From assembly GCA_038237515.1 (NCBI GenBank), contig JBBRYP010000045.1, forward strand, positions 1 to 37,652: a DNA stretch of 37,652 nucleotides, written 5' to 3'. The notes under the pieces were generated by a model. The model did no database searches and was not told where the DNA came from. It saw nothing but the letters and a program-made list of their open reading frames with translations. The stretch comes from JBBQDZ01 sp038237515 (lineage in GTDB: Bacteria > Actinomycetota > Thermoleophilia > Gaiellales > Gaiellaceae). Shown here piece after piece: positions 1-8,138 of the stretch (its first letter is position 1; each line of letters opens with the position of its first letter). The position numbers and the translations under genes were made by a program.

Positions 1-141
1 CAACGGGGAAGCCGGCAATGGTTCGGGGCCGTCACGCGGGCGGAGCCGGGCTTGCCCGGCGGGAGCCCAAAGCAGCGTCAAATCGCCAACGCGCAGAAGG
101 AGGGGGCACATGGGGGAACCATGGGTTCACCCGTGACTAGC
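1..141. other. Window edge, no supported gene
   Basis: I see no credible coding sequence here. A GC-rich inverted repeat lies at 45-60 (GCCGGG-CTTG-CCCGGC) without a following T-run. A 7-bp inverted repeat (CATGGGT at 120-126, ACCCATG at 144-150) spans the end of the first minus-strand gene. Either could help end that transcript, but neither is a textbook terminator. Confidence 0.4.
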
Positions 142-1464
142 TCACCCATGCTTCCCGCAGCGCCGGAAGGCCGTCGTCGGCTTTCCGCTCGACTCCCAGT
201 CGGGAACGCCGCCGTGGAGCACCGGGCGCGCCTCGACTCCCGCGGCCGCCAGCAGGCTTGCCGCGATCGCGGCCCGGGCGCCGGACTCGCAGATCGTCAC
301 CACGGGTACGCCGGTCGCGAGCGTCTCGGCGCAGCAGCGCAGCAGGCGGTACGGCACGTTCCGGCTTCCCGGGATGAAGGCCTCGTCTCGCTCGCTCGGC
401 TCGCGAACGTCGACGACGATGACCTCGCCGGCGCCGAGCAGCCGCTCGAGCTCGTCGAGCTCGACCGGGACGAGCCGGGCGCTTCCAGCCCCTTTCGCGA
501 CCCAGCCGGCGAGCTCGAGGAAGCCGACGGCCCGCAGCCGGCGCGCGGCGGTTTCCGCCTCGGCACCGGATCGTGCGCGGATCGCGATCGGCTCCCCTCG
601 GGTGAGGACGAACCCCGCCCTCGTCCCGAATCCCGATCCCTCGAGCGGCACGTTGATCTCGCCGGGAGTGTGTGCGGCGGCGAACTCCTCGGCGGGGCGA
701 ACGTCGAGGATCGTGAGGCCCTCCGCCTCCTCGACCGCCCCTAGAGGCTCGGCAGCTCCGAGGAGCGGGCCTCGGTTCAGCTCGACGATCGCCTCCATGT
801 TCGGCGGCCTCGGTGTCGCCACCGAGGTCGACTCGCGAACGAAGTCCTCGAGTGTCGTATGCGCGAGGGCCGGGTTGAAGCTGCGCTCGGCGCCGATCGT
901 CGACGACGTGTCCGTGCTCATCCCCGCGCCGCACAGCGAGCCTGCCACGTGACCCGGGAAGACGCGGGTGCGGTCGGGAAGCTCGAGCAGGCGCCGGAGG
1001 CTGTGGAAGAGATCCTCGGCGCCCTCGCGCGCGTCGACTGCCAGATCCGGGCGGGAAGCGCCGCCGACGAAGAGCGAGTCGCCGGTGAGCACGGCGTCCT
1101 GGACGGCGAGGCAGCAGTGCTCGGGCCGGTGCCCGGGCGTGTGCAGCACGCGCAGCTCGAGCGAGCCGACGAGTACCGTGCTCCCGTCATCGATGGGGTC
1201 GAACGGGTACTCGGCCGCCGCCGCCGGGTGGATCGAGATGGGTATGCCGAGCTCGAGGGCCAGCCGGCCGTGGCCGGCGATGTGGTCGGCGTGGGTGTGC
1301 GTCTCGAGGACGCGCACGATCCGGATCCCGCTCCGACGCGCCTCCTCGAGGTACGGCTCGACCGCGTATGCGGGGTCGACCAGCAGGGCCTCGCGAGCCT
1401 TCTCGTCGGCGATCAGGTAGGAAGCGCAGCCGAGATCGTCGTCGACGAACTGGCGGAGGATCAC
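142..1464 (-). CDS. MBL-fold hydrolase with two rhodanese domains (persulfide dioxygenase/sulfurtransferase-like)
   Basis: A 440-aa cytoplasmic protein. Residues 1-230 are a metallo-beta-lactamase domain of the ETHE1/glyoxalase II group: metal motif HTHADH at 56-61, then HTPGH and the TGDSLFVGG block. Two rhodanese modules follow. The second keeps the active loop CESGAR with its catalytic Cys; in the first the matching loop reads IRARSGAE and has no Cys, so it is probably non-catalytic. This architecture is known from CstB-like and related persulfide dioxygenase-rhodanese fusions that oxidise sulfane sulfur; a role in sulfide/persulfide detoxification is inferred. I chose GTG 1464 because homology begins at once (VILRQFVDDDLGCASY) and a TAGGGT -10-like box ends 8 nt upstream. 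An upstream in-frame start at 1554 would add 30 unrelated residues. It lies 22 nt after the YcnI-like gene and is likely cotranscribed with it. Confidence 0.88.
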   Translation of the reverse strand: MILRQFVDDDLGCASYLIADEKAREALLVDPAYAVEPYLEEARRSGIRIVRVLETHTHADHIAGHGRLALELGIPISIHPAAAAEYPFDPIDDGSTVLVGSLELRVLHTPGHRPEHCCLAVQDAVLTGDSLFVGGASRPDLAVDAREGAEDLFHSLRRLLELPDRTRVFPGHVAGSLCGAGMSTDTSSTIGAERSFNPALAHTTLEDFVRESTSVATPRPPNMEAIVELNRGPLLGAAEPLGAVEEAEGLTILDVRPAEEFAAAHTPGEINVPLEGSGFGTRAGFVLTRGEPIAIRARSGAEAETAARRLRAVGFLELAGWVAKGAGSARLVPVELDELERLLGAGEVIVVDVREPSERDEAFIPGSRNVPYRLLRCCAETLATGVPVVTICESGARAAIAASLLAAAGVEARPVLHGGVPDWESSGKPTTAFRRCGKHG

Positions 1465-1486
1465 GAACGGTGACCCTAACAGGCCG

Positions 1487-2041
1487 TCAGGGCGCGGATC
1501 CGTCCCGAACCGGCGAGCGGAACCAGAGGTAGAGCGCGAAGAAGCCCGCGCCAAGAGCGGCCGCGCCCGCTGCGAGAGCTACCCCGAGGGCCGCCTTCCC
1601 GAGGGTCCTCGCGCCCGAGTCTCGAGCCCGTGCCTCGCTCGGCGGGCGAGGCCGGGCGTCGAGCAGCAGCGGGTAGGTGTCGGTACGGCCGTCCGCATAG
1701 CGTTCGGTCGCGACGAGGCGAAACGGCCTCGAGCCCGCGGGGATGGTCGCGGAGACCTCGAAGGTCTCGAAGGTGCGGAAGCGAATTCGCGCCCCCCGCC
1801 AGCCTGCCAGTGCGAGCCCGGCGGTCGCCGTCCAACCCGGCTTCGCCTCCACCTGCCGGACGACGATCGCCGGCGGAAAGCGAATCGTGACGCCGACGGC
1901 ATCCACGCGCCGCTCGTCGGGAACCGTGAACCGCAAGAGCCGCGGCGACCCCGGCAGCACCCGCCGGGGAGCGAGGGTGACGTGCGCGGCAGCCGCGGAG
2001 GCGAAAGTGAGGAAGGCAACCGCGGGGAGACACAGGCGCAC
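1487..2041 (-). CDS. YcnI-like DUF1775 protein, secreted and membrane-anchored
   Basis: A 184-aa protein. It has an N-terminal signal peptide (hydrophobic core LPAVAFLTFASAAAA), a YcnI/DUF1775 beta-sandwich domain (about residues 20-145) and a C-terminal membrane helix (about 155-178) with a short tail. Predicted cleavage after AAAA leaves a mature protein starting HVTLAP. In B. subtilis YcnI the N-terminal His of the mature protein binds copper through a mono-histidine brace; the same His is present here (residue 20). The conserved Trp in EAKPGW also fits the family. A role in copper handling at the cell surface is therefore inferred. The start is GTG 2041, which places the signal peptide at the very N-terminus; an in-frame upstream start at 2134 would add a 31-residue Arg-rich extension. 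No copper transporter (CopC/CopD) is next to it, unlike many ycnI loci. Confidence 0.82.
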   Translation of the reverse strand: MRLCLPAVAFLTFASAAAAHVTLAPRRVLPGSPRLLRFTVPDERRVDAVGVTIRFPPAIVVRQVEAKPGWTATAGLALAGWRGARIRFRTFETFEVSATIPAGSRPFRLVATERYADGRTDTYPLLLDARPRPPSEARARDSGARTLGKAALGVALAAGAAALGAGFFALYLWFRSPVRDGSAP

Positions 2042-2158
2042 GCGTCCATCTTTCAGTACGCACGCTGCCCGCGCTCGAGAGCCGCCCCGGCTCCGCCGGG
2101 TCGCGCTCGACCGAGGTAGAAGCCACGCTCGCACGAAGTGCGCAGCGCTTCGCGCGAC

Positions 2159-3292
2159 TCAAAGGCCCAGGTGCCGGGCGATCACCATCCGCTGCACCTC
2201 GTTCGTTCCCTCGCCGATCTCGAGAATCTTCTGGTCGCGGTAGAGGCGCGAGATCGCGTACTCGTCCATGAACCCGTACCCGCCGTGGATCTGGAGCGAC
2301 CAGTTGACGGCGCGGTTCGACAGTTCGCCGGTGAAGAGCTTCGCCATCGCCGCCTCCCTCGCGAACGGACGGCCCTCGTCCTTGAGCCAGGCGGCCTTGT
2401 AGACGAGGGCCCGGCCGGCCTCGATCTCGGTCGCGATGTCGGTGAGCTTGAACTGGACGGCCTGGAACTTCGAGATCGGCTTGCCGAACTGGTGGCGTTC
2501 CTGCGCGTAGGCGTGGGCGAGGTCGTAGGCGCCCTGCGCGAGGCCGACGCCCATCGCCGCGACCGAGATGCGGCCGCCGTCGAGGATCTCGAGGAACTGG
2601 GTGAAGCCGCGGCCACGAGGGCCGAGGAGGTTGCCCTCGGGCACGGCGCAGCCGCGGAAGGAGAGCTCTCGCGTGTCGGAGGCGCGCCAGCCCAGCTTTC
2701 GCAGCGGAGGCGAGATCTCGTACCCGGGCGTGCCGTTCGGAACGACGATGTTCGACACCTCATCGTCGCCCGTCTGGGCCGTGATCGTGACGAGCGCCGA
2801 GATGTCGGTGCCGGCGTTCGTGATGAACATCTTGGAGCCGTCGACGACCCACGAGCCGTCCCGCAGCTCGGCTCGCGTGCGGGTGGCACCCGCATCGGAG
2901 CCGGCGTCGGGCTCGGTGAGCCCGAAGGCCGCGAGCCGGCGGCCCGAGGCGAGGTCCGGCAGCCATTCGCACTTCTGCTCCTCGCTTCCGTAGAGGAAGA
3001 TGGGCATCGTCCCGAGCGAGGTGTGGGCGGCGACGGTGATCGCGACGGACGAGTCGATCCGGGTCAGCTCCTCGATCGCGATCGCATACGAGAGCGTGTC
3101 GCCGCCGGCGCCGCCGTACTCCTCGGGGATCGGGATCCCCATCAGCCCGAGCTCCGCGAGCTCCGAGACGAGCTCGTAGGGGAAGCGGTGCTCTCGATCG
3201 AGCTCCTCCGCCACGGGCGCGACCCGCTGCCGCGCAAAGTCGCGAACCGTCTGCCGGATCAGCTCGTGCTCGGGGGAGAGGTCGAGGTTCAC
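2159..3292 (-). CDS. Acyl-CoA dehydrogenase (FAD-dependent)
   Basis: A 377-aa protein of standard length for the short/medium-chain acyl-CoA dehydrogenase family. It has the N-terminal helical domain, a beta domain with the GLTEPDAGSDAG flavin/substrate motif, and the C-terminal helical domain with the QIHGGYGF motif. Near the C-terminus LEIGEGTNEVQ keeps a Glu at the position of the catalytic base of SCAD/MCAD (the YEGT motif). In isovaleryl-CoA dehydrogenase that position is usually not Glu. So, although leucine-pathway genes lie 8-14 kb away, this looks like a general or short-chain acyl-CoA dehydrogenase, not IVD. It transfers electrons to ETF during beta-oxidation or branched-chain acyl-CoA catabolism. 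GTG 3292 (VNLDLSPEHELIR) fits the family start; a TTG at 3322 is the alternative. Confidence 0.92.
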   Translation of the reverse strand: MNLDLSPEHELIRQTVRDFARQRVAPVAEELDREHRFPYELVSELAELGLMGIPIPEEYGGAGGDTLSYAIAIEELTRIDSSVAITVAAHTSLGTMPIFLYGSEEQKCEWLPDLASGRRLAAFGLTEPDAGSDAGATRTRAELRDGSWVVDGSKMFITNAGTDISALVTITAQTGDDEVSNIVVPNGTPGYEISPPLRKLGWRASDTRELSFRGCAVPEGNLLGPRGRGFTQFLEILDGGRISVAAMGVGLAQGAYDLAHAYAQERHQFGKPISKFQAVQFKLTDIATEIEAGRALVYKAAWLKDEGRPFAREAAMAKLFTGELSNRAVNWSLQIHGGYGFMDEYAISRLYRDQKILEIGEGTNEVQRMVIARHLGL

Positions 3293-3442
3293 GGCTCGAG
3301 GAGGACTCGCGCGACCCGGCAAGCGGCTTCACCGGCCCCGGACGAGGTGGCGATGTCGCTGGCGGTCGTGCGAGCGGACCGATGCTAGCCGAGCAGGTTC
3401 GTGCGGCGCGTCCCCCTTTAGGCCCTTGCCTGACGGCAGCGG

Positions 3443-4381
3443 CTAACGCGGAACGATGCGGCGGACGTCTGAGCCGTCCGCGTTCATGACGTAGATCTGG
3501 GAGCTGAAGTCGGGCTCGAGGAGCGAGCCGCTCGCGAAGACGATGCGCCGGCCGTCCGCCGACCAGCGCGGATGGCGGCCGGCGTGCAGCGGCGATGTCG
3601 TCTGGCTCCGAAGGTCGAGGACTCGCACTTCTGCTGTGGGTAGGCCCGCTTGGCCGGCGCGCAGGAAGGTGAAGGCGATCCTGCGTCCATCGGGCGACCA
3701 GTCGGGCTCGTAAACCTGCGCATGGGAGAGCAGCCTGACCTTTCCGTCGAACCGCTGGATGTAGACGAGGTGGCGCGGAAACGCAGCCGGACTGTCCGGC
3801 TCGCGGTCGGCGACGAACGCCAGCCGCTGACCGTCCGGAGACCAGATCGGCATCTTGTAGGTCGTTTGGCTGCGGTACCGCGCCACGTCTCTCCGCCGAG
3901 TGCCGTTGGTGTTCATGACGAAGATGTCTCCGCTCGCGTCCTCGAGCGTGGAGTTGTTCGAGGCGATCTGCCGTCCGCCGGGCGACCAGTCGGGATAGAA
4001 GCCCGTTCCGATTGCGTGCAGGTTGCTGCCGTCCGTGTCCACGACGTAGATGCTCGGGTCTGCTCCCTCGTGCCCGTCGTAGGAGGAGAAGGCGAGCTTC
4101 TTGCTGTCGGGCGACCATGTGGGCCAGTCAAGCCCCGGCATGTACGGGCTCACTCTCGTCATCTCGCTCCCGTCGGGATCCACCAGGTACAAGGCACGCT
4201 GTCCTGCACGGTCTGAGCGCTCGACGACCACGGCGATCCTCTTACCGCTCGGGGCCCAGGCCGGAGAGGAGTACCCCGGCGACAGGACCGCGCTTCTTCC
4301 GGAAGCCGCGAAGCTCGCCACGACCGCGAGAGCGGAGAGGGCGGCAATCCCCTGAAAGCTCGTGATCCGACCCCGGAGCAC
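3443..4381 (-). CDS. Secreted TolB/PD40-type beta-propeller protein
   Basis: About 312 aa. An N-terminal hydrophobic segment (GIAALSALAVVASFAASG) suggests export. It is followed by at least six WD40-like PD40 repeats with the signature xPxWSPDGxxIAFxS (for example PTWSPDSKKLAFSS, PDWSPDGRRIAFTF, PRWSADGRRIVFAS) and repeats of IYVxxxDGS, as in TolB and other surface beta-propellers. No catalytic domain is fused to it, so it may be a binding or scaffolding protein; its ligand is unknown. The start is uncertain: GTG 4381 is the first start after the upstream gene's stop and sits just before the signal peptide. It follows the CGNR regulator by 35 nt on the same strand and is likely in its transcript, so it may share the control of the divergent exporter. 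Confidence 0.8.
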   Translation of the reverse strand: MLRGRITSFQGIAALSALAVVASFAASGRSAVLSPGYSSPAWAPSGKRIAVVVERSDRAGQRALYLVDPDGSEMTRVSPYMPGLDWPTWSPDSKKLAFSSYDGHEGADPSIYVVDTDGSNLHAIGTGFYPDWSPGGRQIASNNSTLEDASGDIFVMNTNGTRRRDVARYRSQTTYKMPIWSPDGQRLAFVADREPDSPAAFPRHLVYIQRFDGKVRLLSHAQVYEPDWSPDGRRIAFTFLRAGQAGLPTAEVRVLDLRSQTTSPLHAGRHPRWSADGRRIVFASGSLLEPDFSSQIYVMNADGSDVRRIVPR

Positions 4382-4416
4382 GACCAGGAGCGTAGCCGGG
4401 TTACGAGGTGACCGGC

Positions 4417-4968
4417 CTAGCTCACGCGCCGCCGCCGCCGATATTCCCGGGTCTTTCGCCGGTTGCCGCAGATCGCCATCGAGCACCAGCTCGCGGAGCG
4501 GTTTTTCGAGGCGTCGTAGAACACCCACCGGCACTGGCGGCACGCCTTCAGCCGTTGCCAGCTGCCCGTGAGGGCCGCCTCCTGGACGATCGCGAGCAGC
4601 CGCCCGTGAACCCCGGCGATCCCGGTTCCGGCGGGCAGGAGGCGAGGTTCCAGGTCGGCGAACCCCACGCGCAAGGGAGCGTGCGCCGCGAGCCGCTCGG
4701 CTTCGACGACGGCGCTTGCGGACTCCGTCCCCGTCTGACGGGTCAGGAGGAGGCCGTGGATCGCCTCGCGCAGCTCGTGCGTCCGTTCGAGATCGTCCGC
4801 CGAGATGCGCGTCGGCGGCTCGAGGCCGTGCTCCGACAGCCAGGCGCGTAGTGTCTCCGGGCTCTCCAGCAGCTCGCGGCCGTGCTCGACGGCGCTCGTA
4901 TTGACGAACTCCTGCACGAGCCGAAGAGGCTCCGGAGCGGCGCGCGGTAGATCGTATCGCGGCGCCAT
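4417..4968 (-). CDS. CGNR zinc-finger / ABATE-domain transcriptional regulator
   Basis: A 183-aa protein. The N-terminal part (about 15-130) matches the ABATE/DUF1470 layout: LVQEFVNT, the L..WL..HG stretch, then a helical region rich in ELREAI. The C-terminus is the CGNR zinc finger: C143-x2-C146, then C162-x4-C167 with the eponymous CGNR at 167-170 and a basic tail (RRKTREYRRRRR). Family members are predicted DNA-binding regulators, often of stress or efflux genes; few have been tested. The best start is ATG 4968, which follows a CATTCT -10-like box (4976-4981) by 7 nt and suggests a leaderless message. A GTG at 5001 would begin inside the palindrome at 4999-5023. The divergent position next to that palindrome suggests autoregulation and control of the ABC exporter at 5052-9679. 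Confidence 0.85.
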   Translation of the reverse strand: MAPRYDLPRAAPEPLRLVQEFVNTSAVEHGRELLESPETLRAWLSEHGLEPPTRISADDLERTHELREAIHGLLLTRQTGTESASAVVEAERLAAHAPLRVGFADLEPRLLPAGTGIAGVHGRLLAIVQEAALTGSWQRLKACRQCRWVFYDASKNRSASWCSMAICGNRRKTREYRRRRRVS

Positions 4969-4975
4969 CGGTGGC

Positions 4976-5041
4976 AGAATGGTGACGGGAGCGGCTGTCA
5001 CCTGTCAACACGTTTGACAGGTGTCTCGACACTGCCATACT
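4976..5041. promoter_or_regulatory. Divergent promoter with perfect 25-bp palindromic operator
   Basis: Positions 4999-5023 are a perfect palindrome: CACCTGTCAA, a 5-nt spacer CACGT, then TTGACAGGTG. Each arm contains TTGACA, the consensus sigma-A -35 hexamer, read outward (plus at 5014-5019, minus at 5008-5003). On the plus strand CATACT at 5036-5041 follows after 16 nt. On the minus strand CATTCT (4981-4976) is 21 nt away, with CACCAT as a better-spaced alternative. A dimeric regulator bound here would cover both -35 boxes. The adjacent CGNR protein is the obvious candidate ligand; that pairing is inference. Confidence 0.75.
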
Positions 5042-5051
5042 GCTTTCGCTG

Positions 5052-8000
5052 GTGACACGGCTCCGACGACTGGTCTTCGTCCTCCGCCTCGTCCGCAGCC
5101 GCCTCGCCCGGCGGACGGGCGGGTCCCTCCTCGTCGCGCTCGGCATCGCAGCCGGCGCCGCGGCGCTCGCCGCCGTCCTCGGCGGCGGCCTCGTCGCCCG
5201 CGATCGTGCCGCTGCACGCGCGGTTCGCTCGCTGCCCGCTCCGAGCCGGGTCGTGCGCGTGACGTGGCTCGGCATTCCGGGGCAGTCGTCGGAGCGCTGG
5301 CGTGCGCTCGACCTTCGCGCCCGCCGGGCGACGGCGCCCGTCCGGGGCTCGTCGCCCTTCGCCACCGTTCTCTACCGAGAGACACGGTTCGGGCGGCACC
5401 TGCTCGACCTGGGTGGCATGGAGGGACTCGGCCGCTGGATCCGGCTCCGAACCGGGCGAGCGCCCCGAGCCTGCTCGGCAGCCCGCTGCGAGGTGGTCCA
5501 GCTCGGAGCCGCCGGGCCGATCCCGCGCGTGCCGGGTGTCCGCCTGGTGGTGGTGGGGCGGGGAGTTCTGCGCTCCGAGGTCCCGTTCGGAAGCTTCATC
5601 CTGCCGGGGGCGTATACGAGGCAGCGAGCCCAGGCGATCGGCTACCACGCGCCGCCGGCACCGCTGTTGCTCCTCGCGGAGGGGGTTTCGACGCTGGCAC
5701 GGCTGCCTGCGCTCGAGTCGATCTACCGCAGCTATGCGTGGGTGGCGCCGCTGCGCGGCGTCGCGCTTCCGCCGTGGCGGCTCGACGCCTTTGCGAACTC
5801 CGTTGCGCGCGAGCGCGCCCGCCTGCGGGCTGCGTCTCCGCTCTTCGACCTGACGGCGCCCGTCGACGAGCTCCAGGCGGCTGCGCGGGCGAGCCGGGCG
5901 GGCGCCCGCCGTCTCCTCCTGATCGGCGGGCAGGCAGCTGCGCTGCTGCTCGCGTTCGCACTCCTCACGGGTTCGAGCCTGAGGGAGGAGCTGGAGGCCG
6001 CGCGCCGCCGGCTGACCTGGCTCGGGGCGCGCCGCGGACAGCTCGCGCTCCTGCTGGCCGCCGAGGCAGCCGCGATCGCCCTCGCCGGCACCGTCGCCGG
6101 CTGGCTCCTCGGCGTCGGAGCAGCAGCGGCGGTCGCCCGGGCCGCGGGCAGCCCGGCGGGCGCAATCCTCCATCACTCGGTGCTGTCCGGCGGCGGGTTC
6201 GCGCTCGCCGGCGCCGTGTTCGCAGCGACGGCGCTTCTGACCCTCCTCGCGCTCGCCGTGGGCGCGGCTCGCGTGGGAGCGGTGGGCATCGGGCCGCTCG
6301 AGATCGGAGCAGCCGGAGCGCTCGCCGCGGTGGTCGTCGGCTTCGCCCGCGGGCGCACCGGTCCCGAGGAGCTGTCGGCGGGCCAGGGCACCGGCATCCT
6401 GCTCGCGCTCGTTCCCGGCCTCGCCGCCTTCGTGGCGGCGGTCGTCTGCGCCCGCGGCCTCCCGCCGCTCCTGCGGCTCGGCGGGCGCCTTGTTCGCGGC
6501 CGCCGCGTCCCTGTGCGGCTCGCGGTGCTTTCGCTCGCACGCCATCCGGGACGGAGCGCCTTGGCCGTCGCCTTCCTCACCGTCAGCGTCGGGCTGGCGC
6601 TCTTCGCCGCGACCTACCACTCGACGCTCTCGCGCAACCAGGGGGACGAGGCGGCCTACGCGGTGCCCGCGGACTACGTCGTTTCCGAGGACTTCTCGAA
6701 GCTCGTCTACCCCCTCGAGGCAGCCTCAATCGAAGGCTACGACCGTCTGGCACCTCGGGCGCATGCCTTCCCGGTGATCCGGATCCCCGCCGACGTGCAG
6801 GCCGCGACGGCGTCGTCGGTGACCCTCCTCGGCGTGCCGGCCGAGGCGCTGCCGACGCTCCGGGGGTGGCGCCACGACTTCTCCGCGCGCTCGCCGGGCC
6901 AACTCGCCGGGCTGCTCGGTTCGGAGCAGTCGCCGCGGCTGCGCGGGCTGCGGCTTCCGAAAGGCAGCGGCTCGATCGGCGTTCGGGCCGACGCCACGGG
7001 CAGCGCAGTCAGGCTGTTCGCCGAGGTGGCGACGGAGGATGGAGGCTTCGCCGAGCTGCGTCTCGGCGACACGTACCCCGGTCGACCTCACGTGCTGCGA
7101 GCGCGGCTGCCGGTCGACGCCCGTGGCGGTCTGCTGGTCGGCCTGCGCCTCGCGGTCGCCGGACGGGGCAACGCAGACGCGGTGGGGCAGGTATCGACGG
7201 GAGAGCTCACGCTGGGTCCCCTGCGCGCTCTCGGAGGCCTCGGCGAGGATCGGGCGACCGCCTACCCCGGCTGGATCGGCCTGAACGGTCTGCGCCCCCG
7301 AAGCACCTCCATCGGGGCGGTGATCCGCTTCGTCGTCTCGAACGAGGTCTTCTCGCGGTTCAGGCCGCGCCAGGTGACCGACGGCCACCCCGTTCCGGTC
7401 GCGGTGACGCCGGCTCTCGCCGCCGCTGCGACGCCGGAGGGGCTCCTGCCCGTGGACCTCGCAGGCCAGCAGCTGCTGACGCGGGTGGTCGCCACGGTCT
7501 CCGCCGCACCGAGCGTCGAGGGCGACGTCCTGCTCGCCGACGAGGCGTGGCTGGGGACGGCACTGAATGCCGACACGCCGGGCTCCGGCCCCGTTCAAGA
7601 GGTCTGGATCCAGGCGCCTCGCCGGGAACGAGCCACGATCGCCGCGGCACTCGCGCGGCCGCCGTTCGACGCGCTCGCGCACCGTGCCCAGAGCGCCGTC
7701 GAACGCTCGCTCCGGCGCGAACCGCTCTCGCGCGGGTCGCTGGTCACGCTCGCGGCCGCCGCCTTCGTCGCTCTCGCGCTGGCGGTCGCCGGCCTGCTGC
7801 TCGCGGTTCTCAGCGACCTCCGCGACGAGCGGGGCGAGCTGCTCGACCTCGAGACGCAGGGCATGTCTCCCCGGGCGCTCCGGCGGCACCTGAGGCTCCG
7901 GGCGCTGCTCGTGACCGCGACGGGCGTAGCGGGGGGAATCGCGCTCGGCATCGTCCTCAGCGTCCTCGTCGTCGATCTCGTCGCGCTGACCGCAAACGCG

Positions 8001-8138
8001 AGGCTGCCGCAGCCCCCGCTCGCGCTGTACGCAGACTGGCCCACGGTCTTGCTCGGAGCCGCGGCCTTCGCTCTCGCGACGGCCGCGGTCGTCGGTGTCG
8101 CCACCTGGCTCCCCTTCCGTGAGCACCGGGCTGCATGA
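5052..8138 (+). CDS. ABC exporter permease, duplicated FtsX-like
   Basis: A 1028-aa membrane protein. A first membrane helix (about 24-48) precedes an external domain to about residue 290. Three helices form the first FtsX-like core (about 295-400), then more helices lie to about 460 and another anchor near 495-515 (RSALAVAFLTVSVGLALF). A second large external domain (about 520-890) follows, ending in the last FtsX core of three helices (about 895-1015). This matches macrolide/lipoprotein-type exporters of the MacB/LolCE superfamily, in which the permease moves substrate from the outer leaflet or periplasm-side space; the substrate is unknown. GTG 5052 has no Shine-Dalgarno; the promoter at 5014-5041 predicts a leader of only a few nucleotides. 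The stop overlaps the ATPase start (ATGA, 8135-8138), so the two are translationally coupled. Confidence 0.87.
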   Translation: MTRLRRLVFVLRLVRSRLARRTGGSLLVALGIAAGAAALAAVLGGGLVARDRAAARAVRSLPAPSRVVRVTWLGIPGQSSERWRALDLRARRATAPVRGSSPFATVLYRETRFGRHLLDLGGMEGLGRWIRLRTGRAPRACSAARCEVVQLGAAGPIPRVPGVRLVVVGRGVLRSEVPFGSFILPGAYTRQRAQAIGYHAPPAPLLLLAEGVSTLARLPALESIYRSYAWVAPLRGVALPPWRLDAFANSVARERARLRAASPLFDLTAPVDELQAAARASRAGARRLLLIGGQAAALLLAFALLTGSSLREELEAARRRLTWLGARRGQLALLLAAEAAAIALAGTVAGWLLGVGAAAAVARAAGSPAGAILHHSVLSGGGFALAGAVFAATALLTLLALAVGAARVGAVGIGPLEIGAAGALAAVVVGFARGRTGPEELSAGQGTGILLALVPGLAAFVAAVVCARGLPPLLRLGGRLVRGRRVPVRLAVLSLARHPGRSALAVAFLTVSVGLALFAATYHSTLSRNQGDEAAYAVPADYVVSEDFSKLVYPLEAASIEGYDRLAPRAHAFPVIRIPADVQAATASSVTLLGVPAEALPTLRGWRHDFSARSPGQLAGLLGSEQSPRLRGLRLPKGSGSIGVRADATGSAVRLFAEVATEDGGFAELRLGDTYPGRPHVLRARLPVDARGGLLVGLRLAVAGRGNADAVGQVSTGELTLGPLRALGGLGEDRATAYPGWIGLNGLRPRSTSIGAVIRFVVSNEVFSRFRPRQVTDGHPVPVAVTPALAAAATPEGLLPVDLAGQQLLTRVVATVSAAPSVEGDVLLADEAWLGTALNADTPGSGPVQEVWIQAPRRERATIAAALARPPFDALAHRAQSAVERSLRREPLSRGSLVTLAAAAFVALALAVAGLLLAVLSDLRDERGELLDLETQGMSPRALRRHLRLRALLVTATGVAGGIALGIVLSVLVVDLVALTANARLPQPPLALYADWPTVLLGAAAFALATAAVVGVATWLPFREHRAA

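Noticed and set aside
52..744. Plus-strand frame over the left edge
   Set aside because: It overlaps the MBL/rhodanese gene and has no motif; third-position pattern is that of the antisense strand.
2159..3292. Isovaleryl-CoA dehydrogenase as name for the acyl-CoA dehydrogenase
   Set aside because: The Glu at the SCAD/MCAD catalytic position (IGEGT) argues against IVD, and the gene is not in the leucine block.
5021..8122. Plus-strand frame of over 1000 codons overlapping the permease
   Set aside because: Rich in Arg, Pro and Ala with no motifs; it is a shifted reading of the FtsX-like gene, whose frame has membrane helices and family features.
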